Shown here piece by piece: positions 8,735 through 17,751 of a stretch of 64,000 nt of DNA. Every line of letters starts with the position of its first letter. Position 1 is the first letter of the stretch. The stretch comes from Paludibacteraceae bacterium (GTDB lineage Bacteria; Bacteroidota; Bacteroidia; Bacteroidales; Paludibacteraceae), in the NCBI GenBank assembly GCA_024401475.1, contig JAKSKZ010000007.1, positions 1 to 64,000 on the forward strand. The letters run 5' to 3'. The notes beneath the pieces are model-generated. The model was given only the letters and a program-made list of their open reading frames with translations, had not been told where the DNA came from and did not search any database. The translations under genes were made by a program, and so were the position numbers.

Positions 8735-8824
8735 TTAATGCTTCTTATGACGATTCTTCTTAAGTCTTTTCTTACGCTTATGTGTAGACATTTTATGTCT
8801 CTTTCTCTTTTTTCCGCTTGGCAT
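8735..8824 (-). CDS. 29-residue basic protein, AURKAIP1/COX24 (mS38)-like ribosomal small protein
   Basis: The minus-strand ATG at 8824 opens a 29-codon frame (MPSGKKRKRHKMSTHKRKKR, then LKKNRHKKH) that is almost entirely Lys, Arg and His. The pattern KRKRHKMxTHKRKKRLxKNRHKK is that of the AURKAIP1/COX24-domain proteins found in Bacteroidota, which relate to mitochondrial ribosomal protein mS38. By analogy it is likely a structural protein of the small ribosomal subunit. It sits 47 bp downstream of HU and is probably cotranscribed. It is short enough to be missed by ORF callers. Confidence 0.85.
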   Translation of the reverse strand: MPSGKKRKRHKMSTHKRKKRLKKNRHKKH

Positions 8825-8871
8825 AGCTGTAATATTTAAAAATGTTATTAATTAGTTGTTTACTTTATCTC

Positions 8872-9144
8872 TTACTTAACATCTGACATAAACGTCTTAG
8901 CTGGCTTGAATGCCGGAATATTATGTTCAGGGATGATGATTGTCGTGTTCTTCGAAATATTACGAGCAGTCTTCTCTGCTCTCTTCTTTACGATGAAAGA
9001 ACCGAACCCTCTCAAATAAACATTCTCACCTTTTCCCAAAGACTTCTTAACCTCTTCCATAAAAGATTCCACCGCCTTCAAGACATCAAGCTTATCAATA
9101 CCCGTCGTCTTTGAAATTTCATTAACGATATCCGCTTTTGTCAT
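8872..9144 (-). CDS. HU/IHF-family DNA-binding protein
   Basis: The 90-residue length is standard for the family. It is a nucleoid-associated homodimer or heterodimer subunit that bends DNA. The start MTKADIVNEISKTTGI, the dimer core, and the DNA-binding arm beginning GENVYLRGFGSFIVKKR (about 40-54) are diagnostic; NIPAFKPAKTF follows the arm. The usual RNPxT arm tip is replaced by NISKNTTIIIP, which places this in the divergent Bacteroidota HU subgroup found next to ssb. In many relatives mutY sits between this gene and ssb; here it does not. Confidence 0.95.
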   Translation of the reverse strand: MTKADIVNEISKTTGIDKLDVLKAVESFMEEVKKSLGKGENVYLRGFGSFIVKKRAEKTARNISKNTTIIIPEHNIPAFKPAKTFMSDVK

Positions 9145-9190
9145 CTCGCTTTAAATTAATGTTATAATTATTCACTCTTTTTTCGGACTG

Positions 9191-9198
9191 CAAATATA
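9191..9198 (-). promoter_or_regulatory. -7 box for the HU gene
   Basis: The minus strand reads TATATTTG, a perfect TANNTTTG box 46 bp upstream of the HU start. The -33 element is unclear because the upstream sequence is an A/T run. Confidence 0.6.
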
Positions 9199-9316
9199 GA
9201 CATTTAATTATTAATAAAAAAGTATTGCCTGTTTTTTTTGGTTTATCTGTTTCTGTATCAAAAGCAATCACTCCCTCAACAAATAATGTAATCGAAGAAT
9301 TTAATAGTTTAAATAG

Positions 9317-9346
9317 TTTGCCTCTATCTTTTTTTTCCTACATTTG
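9317..9346 (+). promoter_or_regulatory. ssb promoter
   Basis: TTTG (9317-9320), 18 nt, then TACATTTG (9339-9346): both halves of the Bacteroidota vegetative promoter at near-consensus spacing, about 50 bp before the ssb ATG. Confidence 0.75.
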
Positions 9347-9397
9347 CAGACGTGATTAAAAAATTAGTTTTGTTTTAGCAATTAAAAAAATTAAGAC

Positions 9398-9862
9398 ATG
9401 TCAGTAAACAAAGTCATTTTAGTAGGAAATGTGGGCAAAGACCCAGAAGTACGCTATGTAAGTCAAGACACACCTGTTGCAACATTCACGCTTGCCACAA
9501 CAGAAAGAGGTTATACCATGCAGAACGGAACACAGGTTCCAGAACGTACCGATTGGCATAACATCGTAGCCTGGAGAGGGTTGGCAAAGATAACAGAAAG
9601 CTATATTCGCAAAGGCACGCAACTCTACGTCGAAGGAAAACTTCGAACTCGCAGTTGGCAAGACCAAAACGGTAACACTCGCTACACTACTGAAGTAGTG
9701 GCCGACGACATCCAACTTTTAGGCAAAAGACCCGAGGGTGGCGTAGCACCGCTTCAGCCAAGCACCAACAATGCGACTCAGCAACCTGCACCTACGCCTA
9801 CACCTACAGCCCAAACCAACTTGGCCACAGCCAACAATGAGGAGAACGACCTCCCATTCTAA
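9398..9862 (+). CDS. ssb: Single-stranded DNA-binding protein
   Basis: This 154-residue protein has an N-terminal OB fold: MSVNKVILVGNVGKDPEVRY, then the DWHNIVAWRGLAKI core, then YVEGKLRTRSW and VADDIQLLG. A Thr/Pro/Gln-rich flexible tail follows (about 112-145) and ends in the acidic tip NDLPF, the docking site for replication and repair partners in this family. It coats single-stranded DNA during replication. It is followed closely by gldE, as in many Bacteroidota, but a hairpin separates the two. Confidence 0.97.
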   Translation: MSVNKVILVGNVGKDPEVRYVSQDTPVATFTLATTERGYTMQNGTQVPERTDWHNIVAWRGLAKITESYIRKGTQLYVEGKLRTRSWQDQNGNTRYTTEVVADDIQLLGKRPEGGVAPLQPSTNNATQQPAPTPTPTAQTNLATANNEENDLPF

Positions 9863-9927
9863 GCTCAGCCTACGGCATTAGTTGAATAGTAGAATTAGGA
9901 ATTGATTATTTATTTTTCTATATTTGC

Positions 9928-9957
9928 AAGGACGGAAAGATTCCGTCCTTGTTTGTT
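9928..9957 (+). terminator. Hairpin after ssb
   Basis: AAGGACGGAA (9928-9937) and TTCCGTCCTT (9941-9950) form a perfect 10-bp stem with a 3-nt loop, followed by GTTTGTTT. A TATATTTG -7-like box (9919-9926) directly abuts the stem, so the hairpin could also lie at the very 5' end of a gldE transcript. Confidence 0.65.
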
Positions 9958-9975
9958 TAACTAACTCATTTATAA

Positions 9976-11298
9976 TTGGATCCGTCCTCGATAATTACAG
10001 AGACAACCGACAGTGCCATCCCCCTCGTGGGGCCTTGGTGGCTACTTTGTGCTTACATTTTTGCCATAGTCCTAACTTTGGCCATAATTTCTATGACCTT
10101 TTATTTCGAATCAACCTTTTTCTCCTTGACCGCAAAAGAGATAGCAGAACTCAAGGTGAAAGGGAGCAAAAAGGCAAATGGCATCCTCTCTCTCTTAGAG
10201 ACTCCCCACCGCACATTAGCATCGATTGTCATCACAAAATACACAGGCATCGCTTTTCTAATAGCCACATTGACAAGCCTCCTCGTTTGGGTGAAGGCCG
10301 AACCCTCTTCCTGGGAATTCATCGGAATTGCCGCAGGATTGGCTCTTTCGGGAATCGTTCTAACTATTATCTTCGGCGAATTCATCCCTTCCAGGATAAA
10401 ATCCAAAGTGGGTCACGAGCGGCTTCTCAACGCCTACCCTTTCTTATCCTTTTTCGACAAGATTTTGACGCCCGCCTCCTTCTTGCTGAAAGGGACTCCC
10501 ATCATCAAACGAAGATTGGAGATGAAGACTCAACACAATATCTCAATCGACGAATTGTCGGAAACGTTAAAACTCACCTCCGTTAAGAAGAAGGATGAGA
10601 AAGATATTCTTCAGGGCATCGTCAATTTCGGCAAAATCAGCGTTGATGAGATCATGCGCCCGAGAGTTGACATCGTCGACATCGACATCAAAAAAAATTT
10701 CGACGATGTCATCAACATCATAAGGGAGTCAGAATATTCAAGACTGCCCGTATATGAAGATTCCATCGACAATGTAAAGGGCTTGCTCTACATTAAAGAT
10801 CTTCTTCAACATATTGACAAAGGGCCCGATTTCAAATGGCAAGAGCTAATCAGAGAGGCCTACTTCGTTCCTGAAACGAAAAAGATAGACGACCTGCTCA
10901 GCGAGTTCCAAGAAAAGCGCATACACATGGCCATCGTGGTCGATGAGTTTGGCGGAACATCGGGCATCGCCACTTTGGAGGACATTCTGGAAGTGATTGT
11001 TGGCGACATCTGTGACGAACACGACGACGATGAACACAAGACATATTCGGCAATCGATGACAAAAACTATATTTTGGAAGGAAAACTTTCTCTAAATGAT
11101 TTCTTTAAGATAAAGAAAATCGACACGGAGGTTTTCAAGAAAAGAGATTGGGACGCCGACACTTTAGCTGGATTGATATTGGAAATCAATGGTGACATTC
11201 CAAGTGCAGGCGATGTCATCGAATACGAAGATTATAAGTTCATCATCATTTCTGCTGACGACAGGCGAATCAAAAAGGTCCAACTCCAGATTCCCTGA
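9976..11298 (+). CDS. gldE: Gliding motility-associated protein GldE (CNNM/CBS/CorC family)
   Basis: This 440-residue protein begins with TTG; I see no suitable ATG, and the reading MDPSSIITETTD fits GldE N-termini. Domains in order are a CNNM-type membrane domain with about four hydrophobic spans (about 20-165), a CBS pair around VDEIMRPRVDIVDID and AIVVDEFGGTSGIATLEDILEV (about 220-345), and a CorC/HlyC C-terminal domain ending KKVQLQIP. It is related to magnesium/cobalt efflux proteins. In Flavobacterium GldE works with GldD in gliding and T9SS-dependent secretion. gldD follows 34 bp downstream. Confidence 0.92.
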   Translation: MDPSSIITETTDSAIPLVGPWWLLCAYIFAIVLTLAIISMTFYFESTFFSLTAKEIAELKVKGSKKANGILSLLETPHRTLASIVITKYTGIAFLIATLTSLLVWVKAEPSSWEFIGIAAGLALSGIVLTIIFGEFIPSRIKSKVGHERLLNAYPFLSFFDKILTPASFLLKGTPIIKRRLEMKTQHNISIDELSETLKLTSVKKKDEKDILQGIVNFGKISVDEIMRPRVDIVDIDIKKNFDDVINIIRESEYSRLPVYEDSIDNVKGLLYIKDLLQHIDKGPDFKWQELIREAYFVPETKKIDDLLSEFQEKRIHMAIVVDEFGGTSGIATLEDILEVIVGDICDEHDDDEHKTYSAIDDKNYILEGKLSLNDFFKIKKIDTEVFKKRDWDADTLAGLILEINGDIPSAGDVIEYEDYKFIIISADDRRIKKVQLQIP

Positions 11299-11332
11299 CG
11301 TGTGCTTTAATTATAACGTAAAAGCAAATAGA

Positions 11333-11911
11333 ATGAAACAATTAGCTATTCCATTCATTTTCATACTCACTTTAGCACTCTCATGTTGCAGCGAATATAC
11401 GCCTAAACCAAGAGGCTATTTCAGAATCGACCTTCCTCAAAAGGTTAATTATGTGGAATTCAACGAGAAGGAGTTCCCCTTCAAATTCGAATACTCAGAC
11501 TACAGTGTTGTAAAACCTGTGCCCAAGAACGACTCTTTTTGGGTGGATATTCTCTATCCTAAATTGAACGCTAAAATTTATTGCAGCTACAAGCCCATCA
11601 AAAACAACTTTCAAAGCTTGTCGGAGGATTCCCGCACGTTCGTTTACAAGCATATTGTGAAAGCTGACGACATCCCCGAACAACGTTACGAGAATCCCGA
11701 TCATAAAACATATGGATTGCTTTACGAAATAAAAGGCAACACGGCCTCCAACATTCAATTCATCTTGACAGATAGCACCGACCACTTTTTCCGTGGTTCC
11801 CTCTATTTTACGGCTTCGCCAAATAAAGATTCCATCCAACCCGTGCTCAGTTTCATCCGAAAGGATGTCATCCATCTGATTGAGACATTGGAATGGAAGA
11901 ACAACAAATAA
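11333..11911 (+). CDS. gldD: Gliding motility lipoprotein GldD
   Basis: I take the ATG at 11333, which gives 192 residues starting with a lipoprotein signal (MKQLAIPFIFILTLALSCCSEY). The longer frame from 11189 would overlap gldE and bury the signal peptide. PKPRGYFRIDLPQKVNYVEF is the conserved GldD opening. The partner protein GldE is encoded directly upstream. GldD is a lipoprotein needed for gliding and T9SS function in flavobacteria; its biochemical role is unknown. Here it is more likely connected to T9SS secretion, for which the window encodes several cargo proteins. Confidence 0.92.
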   Translation: MKQLAIPFIFILTLALSCCSEYTPKPRGYFRIDLPQKVNYVEFNEKEFPFKFEYSDYSVVKPVPKNDSFWVDILYPKLNAKIYCSYKPIKNNFQSLSEDSRTFVYKHIVKADDIPEQRYENPDHKTYGLLYEIKGNTASNIQFILTDSTDHFFRGSLYFTASPNKDSIQPVLSFIRKDVIHLIETLEWKNNK

Positions 11912-11932
11912 ACTTGATAAGGAAATAGCATC

Positions 11933-13618
11933 ATGACGAAAAAGATTGCACACATAGGTATCTTTATTTTAGCAATACTCGCCCTATATTTCATATCGGA
12001 GAAGTGTTTCTTCCGTCTTGATTTGACATCGGAGAAACGTTACAGCATCTCCAACAATACGAAACGTTTGCTAGATGGCATAGAAAAGCCTCTCAACATA
12101 AAAATATATTTGGACGGAGACCTAAACCCTGGGTTCCTTCGTCTAAAACGAGCTACAAAAGAGATGCTCGACGAATTCAGCGTCTATTGCTCTTCCGACA
12201 TGGATTACGAATTCATCAACCCTTCAAGCGGGGCGACCAATGCCGAACGAGAAAAGAGTTATGCGGAATTGGAGAAAAGAGGCATGCGAGGAACAATGGT
12301 CCACGATCGTGACAACGAGGGCAAATCTATCCAGAAAATCGTATATCCTTGGGCAGAGATTAGTTACGATGGCAAATCACTCCCCGTATGCTTGCTTAAA
12401 AATGTGGCAGGTAATTCAGGTGAAGAGAATTTGAATATCTCCATAGAAAATTTGGAATTCGGATTGACGGATGTCATCCGTATGCTATGCAACCGCGAGA
12501 TACAAAAAATCGCCTTCATTGAAGGTCATGGCGAATTTCCGGAGCCGCTCGTTTACGATGCGTCCCAGGCTTTGAGCCACTACTATCAAGTGGACAGAGG
12601 CTCCATCACCAACGATGCCAATATTCTCGACGTTTACAAAGCAATCATCATTGCCGGATCTGAGAAGAAATTCACCGAGCAAGAAAAATACGTGATTGAC
12701 CAATACGTCATGAAAGGCGGAAAGGTATTGTGGTTGTTAGATGGTTCTCGCATCTCATTGGACAGTTTGTCCACCAGTTCACAAACCATCGGCATTGCCA
12801 ACGAAATCAATTTGGAAGACCAACTATTCACCTATGGTATTCGCATCAACCCCGTATTGGTCCAAAATGTCCAATGTGCTCTCGTGCCCGTAAATATGGC
12901 AAGGGAAGGCGACCAGCCCAAATACGAACCTACATCGTGGTATTACTCGCCATTGTTGGTAACCTCGCCCGATCATCCAGCCACAAGGAACCTCACCCCC
13001 ATCAAAAGTGAATTTGCAAGTTCCATTGATTTTGTGGGTTCTGAATTAAAGGTGAAACGAGATGTCCTATTGGCCACCTCGCCTGGCTCCCACATTCAAA
13101 ATGTACCTTCCATTGTCAGTATGGATGTCATCAACGTAGAACGCAACGCCCAATATTTCAACATCAGCAATCGTGTTTTCGTAGGTGTGGCAGAAGAGGG
13201 AGTATTCCCTTCGGTCTTTAGAAACAGGCTCGTTCCCGAAGGCATTCAAACAAAGGAGAAGCCCCTCACGGAAAGTAAACCGACGAAGATGATTTTCGTG
13301 GCTGATGCCGACATCATACGCAATGACGTACAAGGAAGCGGAGAAAACATGAACATCCTTCCATTAGGATTCGACCGATATATGAACCAACAATTCGGCA
13401 ACAAGGACTTCATCCTCAACGCCATCAACTATTTGACCGACGACGACGGATGGATGGAATTGCGCAATAGGGAGATCAAACTTCGCTTGCTACACAAACG
13501 TTCCGTTATTGGACTAAGAACTTTCTGGCAAACAGCCAATATGCTCTTGCCACTACTGCTTCTTGGCCTCTTCGGCGGTATTTTCTTCTTCATCCGAAAA
13601 AGGAAATACACAAAATAA
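11933..13618 (+). CDS. gldG: Gliding motility-associated ABC transporter substrate-binding protein GldG
   Basis: This 561-residue protein has an N-terminal membrane anchor (about 7-25), the opening ...FRLDLTSEKRYSIS typical of GldG, a large periplasmic ABC-type uncharacterised domain, and a C-terminal membrane span (about 530-552) followed by RKRK. GldG usually works with the permease GldF and ATPase GldA. No gldF is encoded next to it: the gap to gldD is only 21 bp. dnaN follows, a common Bacteroidales arrangement. Confidence 0.9.
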   Translation: MTKKIAHIGIFILAILALYFISEKCFFRLDLTSEKRYSISNNTKRLLDGIEKPLNIKIYLDGDLNPGFLRLKRATKEMLDEFSVYCSSDMDYEFINPSSGATNAEREKSYAELEKRGMRGTMVHDRDNEGKSIQKIVYPWAEISYDGKSLPVCLLKNVAGNSGEENLNISIENLEFGLTDVIRMLCNREIQKIAFIEGHGEFPEPLVYDASQALSHYYQVDRGSITNDANILDVYKAIIIAGSEKKFTEQEKYVIDQYVMKGGKVLWLLDGSRISLDSLSTSSQTIGIANEINLEDQLFTYGIRINPVLVQNVQCALVPVNMAREGDQPKYEPTSWYYSPLLVTSPDHPATRNLTPIKSEFASSIDFVGSELKVKRDVLLATSPGSHIQNVPSIVSMDVINVERNAQYFNISNRVFVGVAEEGVFPSVFRNRLVPEGIQTKEKPLTESKPTKMIFVADADIIRNDVQGSGENMNILPLGFDRYMNQQFGNKDFILNAINYLTDDDGWMELRNREIKLRLLHKRSVIGLRTFWQTANMLLPLLLLGLFGGIFFFIRKRKYTK

Positions 13619-13667
13619 CAAGATAGAATTCAAATAAATTAAATAACAAATATAAAATTTCATACAC

Positions 13668-14792
13668 ATGAAGTTTACCGTTTCAAGCACAGGCTTACTA
13701 AGCCACTTGCAAGCTATCAGCCGCGTAATTAACGCAAAGAGTTCCCTTCCTATCTTGGACAATTTCTTGTTCAAGCTCGAAGCCGGCGTTTTAACTCTTA
13801 CAGCATCTGATTTGGACACAACCCTCATCACCAACATGGAGGTTATGCAATCAGACGGAGAAGGCCTCATTGCCATCTCTGCAAAAATATTATTGGATAC
13901 CCTTAAAGAGTTCTCTGACCAACCTCTTGAATTCGACATCAACGATTCCACATTAGCCATCAAGATGAGATCAGGAAGTGGAGACTTCAACCTTATCGGC
14001 CAAAGCGGAGAGGAGTATCCTAAAACTCCATCGTTGGCCGACGACGCAAAGGGCGTAACCTTACCAACTCAAACATTGCTTTCGGGCATCACCAAAACAT
14101 TGTTCGCAACTGCTGATGACGTATTACGCCAAGTAATGAACGGTATCTTCTTCGACATCAGTGCAGACAATATCGTTTTCGTGGCCTCAGACGCTCACAA
14201 ATTGGTTCGTATCAAGACAACTGCCGCCAAGGGTGACGAAGCTTGCTCTTTCATCCTTCCTAAAAAGCCAACCAACTTGTTGAAGAACATCCTTCCAAAG
14301 GAAGAGGGCGACGTGGCTCTGAAATTCGACTCAAAGAACGCTTGCTTCACATTGTCTAACTACACAATGTTCTGCCGCCTCATCGAAGGAAGATTCCCTA
14401 ACTACAACTCAGTTATTCCAACAGGAAATCCATACAAGGCATTGATTGACCGCGCGGCTTTCATGAACATGCTTCGCCGCGTATCCGTCTTCTCCAACCA
14501 AGCAACCAACCTCATCCGTTTGGATTTCACGAGAGATAGTGTTACCGCTTCTGCACAAGACATCGACTTCTCAGTGTCGGCAAAAGAGTCTCTCTCTTGT
14601 CAATACGAAGGAGAAGACATGAGCATCGGTTTCCAATCTTCATTCTTGATTGAGATTTTGGCTAACTTAAATTCAACAGACATCAACATCGAATTGTCTG
14701 ATCCGACAAGAGCCGGACTTATCATCCCATTTGACCAGGAGGCCGAAGAAGATACTTTGATGCTTCTCATGCCTATGAGCTTGAACGACTAA
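13668..14792 (+). CDS. dnaN: DNA polymerase III beta subunit (sliding clamp)
   Basis: At 374 residues this is the normal size for the beta clamp, a ring-shaped homodimer that holds polymerase III on DNA. It starts MKFTVSSTGLLSHLQAISRVI and shows the three-fold clamp architecture: LPILDNFLFKLE in domain 1, SDAHKLVRI in domain 2, and a C-terminus ending IIPFDQEAEEDTLMLLMPMSL (the family's usual LMPM end). It lies 49 bp after gldG and is followed by a terminator-like hairpin and the exonuclease gene. Confidence 0.97.
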   Translation: MKFTVSSTGLLSHLQAISRVINAKSSLPILDNFLFKLEAGVLTLTASDLDTTLITNMEVMQSDGEGLIAISAKILLDTLKEFSDQPLEFDINDSTLAIKMRSGSGDFNLIGQSGEEYPKTPSLADDAKGVTLPTQTLLSGITKTLFATADDVLRQVMNGIFFDISADNIVFVASDAHKLVRIKTTAAKGDEACSFILPKKPTNLLKNILPKEEGDVALKFDSKNACFTLSNYTMFCRLIEGRFPNYNSVIPTGNPYKALIDRAAFMNMLRRVSVFSNQATNLIRLDFTRDSVTASAQDIDFSVSAKESLSCQYEGEDMSIGFQSSFLIEILANLNSTDINIELSDPTRAGLIIPFDQEAEEDTLMLLMPMSLND

Positions 14793-14819
14793 TCTGTCAA
14801 TCATAAATGTAGAATTCAG

Positions 14820-14848
14820 AACGGGGCTGCAACGCTCCGTTCTCTTTT
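14820..14848 (+). terminator. Terminator after dnaN
   Basis: AACGGGGC (14820-14827) and GCTCCGTT (14834-14841) pair with one G-U, loop TGCAAC, followed by CTCTTTT. Confidence 0.65.
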
Positions 14849-14860
14849 AGAATAAGAAAC

Positions 14861-15634
14861 ATGCAATTGAATCTAAAAAATCCGTTGGTCTTCTTCGACT
14901 TGGAGACAACGGGTACAGATATAGTAAACGATAGAATCGTAGAGATATCCTATTTGAAAGTTTATCCCAACGGCAACGAAGAGAGCAAGACCTTGAGAAT
15001 AAACCCAGGAATGCACATTCCCGAAGGTGCTTCGGCCGTACATGGCATTTTTGACGAGGATGTAAAAGATTGCCCTACGTTCAAAGAGGTGGCAAAGAAT
15101 ATTGCCAAAGATATTGAAGGATGCGATTTGGCAGGCTACAACTCCAACCGCTTCGACATCCCTTTGCTCGCCGAAGAGTTCCTTCGTGCCGAGGTTGAAA
15201 TCAACATGAAGAAACGTAAGTTTGTCGATGTTCAAACAATCTTCCACAAGAAGGAACAACGCACCCTCTCTGCTGCATATAGGTTTTATTGCAACGCAGA
15301 ACTTGTTGGTGCACACGGAGCTGCAGCCGATACAAAAGCCACATACGAGGTGTTGAAGGCTCAACTCGACAAATACCCAGATTTGACCAACGACATCTCT
15401 TTTCTCTCCAACTACTCTTCGTTTAACAACAACGCAGACTTTGCTGGCCGCATCATTTATGACGCCAACGGCGAAGAGGTCATCAATTTCGGAAAACATA
15501 AAGGGAAGAAAGTGGTTGACGTATTCAGAGAAGACACAGGTTATTATGGTTGGGTGATGCAAAGCAATTTCGCTCTCGACACAAAGAAGGTATTGACTGA
15601 CATTTACCTCCACAAATTCAAGGTAAAAAGATAA
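14861..15634 (+). CDS. DnaQ-like DEDDh 3'-5' exonuclease with ExoX-like C-terminal domain
   Basis: This is a 257-residue protein. Residues 1 to about 170 hold the proofreading-exonuclease motifs: FFDLETTG (motif I, about 11-18), YNSNRFDIPLL (motif II), and GAHGAAADTKATYEVL (motif III with His and Asp). The C-terminal ~60 residues (INFGKHKGKKVVDVF...YYGWV) resemble the ExoX-like C-terminal or DUF3820 domain. It probably proofreads or trims DNA 3' ends. Whether it is the replicative epsilon subunit or a repair exonuclease cannot be told from sequence; its place after dnaN is conserved in the order. Confidence 0.92.
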   Translation: MQLNLKNPLVFFDLETTGTDIVNDRIVEISYLKVYPNGNEESKTLRINPGMHIPEGASAVHGIFDEDVKDCPTFKEVAKNIAKDIEGCDLAGYNSNRFDIPLLAEEFLRAEVEINMKKRKFVDVQTIFHKKEQRTLSAAYRFYCNAELVGAHGAAADTKATYEVLKAQLDKYPDLTNDISFLSNYSSFNNNADFAGRIIYDANGEEVINFGKHKGKKVVDVFREDTGYYGWVMQSNFALDTKKVLTDIYLHKFKVKR

Positions 15635-15648
15635 GATTCGAGAAAGAC

Positions 15649-16362
15649 ATGTCCAACACCTACTTCCAATTTAAACAATTTAGAGTAGAACAGGAAAAGT
15701 GTGCCATGAAAGTTGGCACTGATGGTGTTTTGTTGGGAGCGTGGGCTAACGTGGCCTCCGCTTCCCACATTTTGGACATCGGCACGGGAACAGGGCTCAT
15801 CGCCCTCATGCTTGCCCAACGCCAACCCAACGCCCAAATCACAGCCATAGAGATAGACAAAGCGGCTTCCGAACAAGCCACCGAAAACTTTCAAGCCTCG
15901 CCTTGGGGCCGTCGTTTCTCTTGCCTCAATGTCTCTCTACAAGATTTTATAAAAGACGAACAAACTTTATTCGATTTAATCGTCAGCAATCCTCCCTACT
16001 TCAACAACTCGTTGAAAAACCCAGACAGACAACGTTCACAAGCAAGGCATACCGACACGCTCAGTTTCGAAGAACTAATGCAAGCTGGCTCGCTTCTAAC
16101 CCAAGAGGGGATTTTCGCCATCATCTTACCCTCTCAAGCTGAAGAGGAAGTTATAACCGCCGCAAAAAAATCCAATCTATATTGTTCCCGGAAAACAGAA
16201 GTATTGCCAAAAGCAGATGCACAGCCCAAGAGAGTTCTATTAGAATTCAAAAAGGATTTGACTAACGCCCCTATTATCGACCAATTGACAATAGAAATAG
16301 ATCGACATGTTTACACCCCTGAATTCAAGAAACTGACCGAAGATTTCTACCTGGACAAATAA
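15649..16362 (+). CDS. trmN6: tRNA1(Val) (adenine(37)-N6)-methyltransferase
   Basis: This 237-residue class I SAM-dependent methyltransferase of the TrmN6/YfiC type starts with YFQFKQFRVEQEKCAMKVGTDGVLLGAW. The SAM-binding motif I is ILDIGTGTGLIALMLAQ (about 42-58), and motif IV is SNPPYF (about 112-117), the NPPY signature of N6-adenine methylation. The expected substrate is A37 of tRNA-Val. It lies 14 bp after the exonuclease gene and is probably cotranscribed with it. Confidence 0.93.
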   Translation: MSNTYFQFKQFRVEQEKCAMKVGTDGVLLGAWANVASASHILDIGTGTGLIALMLAQRQPNAQITAIEIDKAASEQATENFQASPWGRRFSCLNVSLQDFIKDEQTLFDLIVSNPPYFNNSLKNPDRQRSQARHTDTLSFEELMQAGSLLTQEGIFAIILPSQAEEEVITAAKKSNLYCSRKTEVLPKADAQPKRVLLEFKKDLTNAPIIDQLTIEIDRHVYTPEFKKLTEDFYLDK

Positions 16363-16404
16363 AAAGGGAATTATATACAATTACCCCCCTATGGATCATT
16401 ACCA

Positions 16405-16433
16405 ATAAAAAAGGTCCTCAAATTGAGAACCTT
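16405..16433 (-). terminator. Terminator for the folA-side operon
   Basis: AAGGTCCTC (16411-16419) and GAGAACCTT (16425-16433) pair with one C-A mismatch. On the minus strand they are followed by TTTTTTATT. It sits in the 94-bp space between the convergent trmN6 and folA genes. Confidence 0.65.
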
Positions 16434-16456
16434 ATATTAAAACTCACCTATGAAGT

Positions 16457-16939
16457 TTATCGAACCCTATCGTAAATCACGAAATCCGTTTCATACTCAT
16501 TTTTCTCATCTACCTCCGTATGTTCAATGGAAGTGACTTTCCATTGATATGGCGCCATAAAAGGAAAATAGACGTCGCCAGATTCATTCATGTGGACATG
16601 AGTCACATACAAACGATCGGCCATCTCAAAAAGGTCACGATAGACTTGACCGCCTCCAATGATGAAAACCTCCTCGCCCTCATCCACCGCTAATTCGGAC
16701 AGAGAACGAATGACCTCACAACCAGGAGCAGCCTCAGCCTCCATTGTTCGGGAAAGAATGACATTCCTACGGTTAGGCAACGGCTTACCTATCGACAAAT
16801 AAGTATTACGGCCCATCACAATCGTATGTCCCGTAGTAATGTTTTTAAATCGTTTCAAATCAGCAGACAAACGCCACATCAATTGGTTGTCCTTGCCAAT
16901 GGCACCATTATCCGCCACAGCCACTATCATCGAATACAT
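16457..16939 (-). CDS. folA: Dihydrofolate reductase
   Basis: At 160 residues this has the canonical length. It reduces dihydrofolate to tetrahydrofolate with NADPH. Visible motifs are SMIVAVADNGAIGKDNQLMW, the catalytic acid in WRLSADLKRFK (Asp, about residue 27), the NADPH-binding GHTIVMGRNTYLSIGKPLPNRRN, and VFIIGGGQVYRDLF. It starts 12 bp after thyA on the same strand, so the enzyme that makes dihydrofolate and the one that recycles it are coexpressed. Confidence 0.97.
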   Translation of the reverse strand: MYSMIVAVADNGAIGKDNQLMWRLSADLKRFKNITTGHTIVMGRNTYLSIGKPLPNRRNVILSRTMEAEAAPGCEVIRSLSELAVDEGEEVFIIGGGQVYRDLFEMADRLYVTHVHMNESGDVYFPFMAPYQWKVTSIEHTEVDEKNEYETDFVIYDRVR

Positions 16940-16951
16940 ATCAATATAAAA

Positions 16952-17746
16952 TTAAACTGCCACTACACCTTTAATATGAGGATGCGGATCATAATCAACC
17001 AACTCAAAATCTTCGTAACGGAAACTAAAGATATCCTTCACATCTGGATTTATCTTCATCTTTGGCAACGGGCGAGGATCGCGGCTCAACTGCAATTTCA
17101 CCTGCTCCAAATGATTCAAATAGATATGAGTATCACCCAGCGTATGAATAAAATCCCCAGCCTTCAAGCCAGTCACCTGTGCCATCATCATCAACAACAA
17201 AGCATACGAGGCAATGTTAAACGGCACTCCCAAAAATGAATCCGCACTACGTTGATAGAGTTGCAAGCTCAAACGACCATTGGCCACATAAAATTGGAAG
17301 AAAGCATGGCAAGGAGGCAAGTTCATATTGTCCAAATCAGCCACGTTCCATGAACTGACAATAATACGGCGTGAATTAGGATTGGTCTTAATATCCTTGA
17401 CCGCCTCTGATATCTGGTCGATGAATCCACCTTTATAATCCGGCCAAGAGCGCCATTGATAGCCATAGACATGACCCAAGTCACCATTCTCGTCGGCCCA
17501 CTCATTCCAAATACGGACACCATTATCTTGAAGATACTTCACGTTCGTATCGCCCTTCAAAAACCACAACAACTCATAAATAATAGATTTGAGATGGAGT
17601 TTTTTTGTTGTGAGGAGAGGAAAACCTTCCTCCAAGTTGAAACGCATTTGATGGCCAAAGATGCTAATCGTGCCGGTTCCCGTACGGTCTCCCTTTTCGA
17701 CACCTTCGTCCAAAATACGTTGTAGCAAATCCTTATATTGTTGCAT
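16952..17746 (-). CDS. thyA: Thymidylate synthase
   Basis: From the ATG at 17746 the protein has 264 residues, exactly the usual bacterial ThyA length. The longest frame starts at a TTG three codons earlier, but [15 protein letters not shown] matches the family start. Active-site features are DRTGTGT (folate/phosphate region), [21 protein letters not shown] with the catalytic Cys (about residue 146), and [17 protein letters not shown]. It methylates dUMP to dTMP and releases dihydrofolate for the adjacent folA product. It begins 5 bp after the PorE-like gene, so the three genes are likely one operon. Confidence 0.97.
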   Translation of the reverse strand: MQQYKDLLQRILDEGVEKGDRTGTGTISIFGHQMRFNLEEGFPLLTTKKLHLKSIIYELLWFLKGDTNVKYLQDNGVRIWNEWADENGDLGHVYGYQWRSWPDYKGGFIDQISEAVKDIKTNPNSRRIIVSSWNVADLDNMNLPPCHAFFQFYVANGRLSLQLYQRSADSFLGVPFNIASYALLLMMMAQVTGLKAGDFIHTLGDTHIYLNHLEQVKLQLSRDPRPLPKMKINPDVKDIFSFRYEDFELVDYDPHPHIKGVVAV

Positions 17747-17751
17747 ATCTA

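Noticed and set aside
14873..15613. 246-codon minus-strand open frame
   Set aside because: It is antisense to the exonuclease gene, whose plus-strand frame has all DEDDh motifs.
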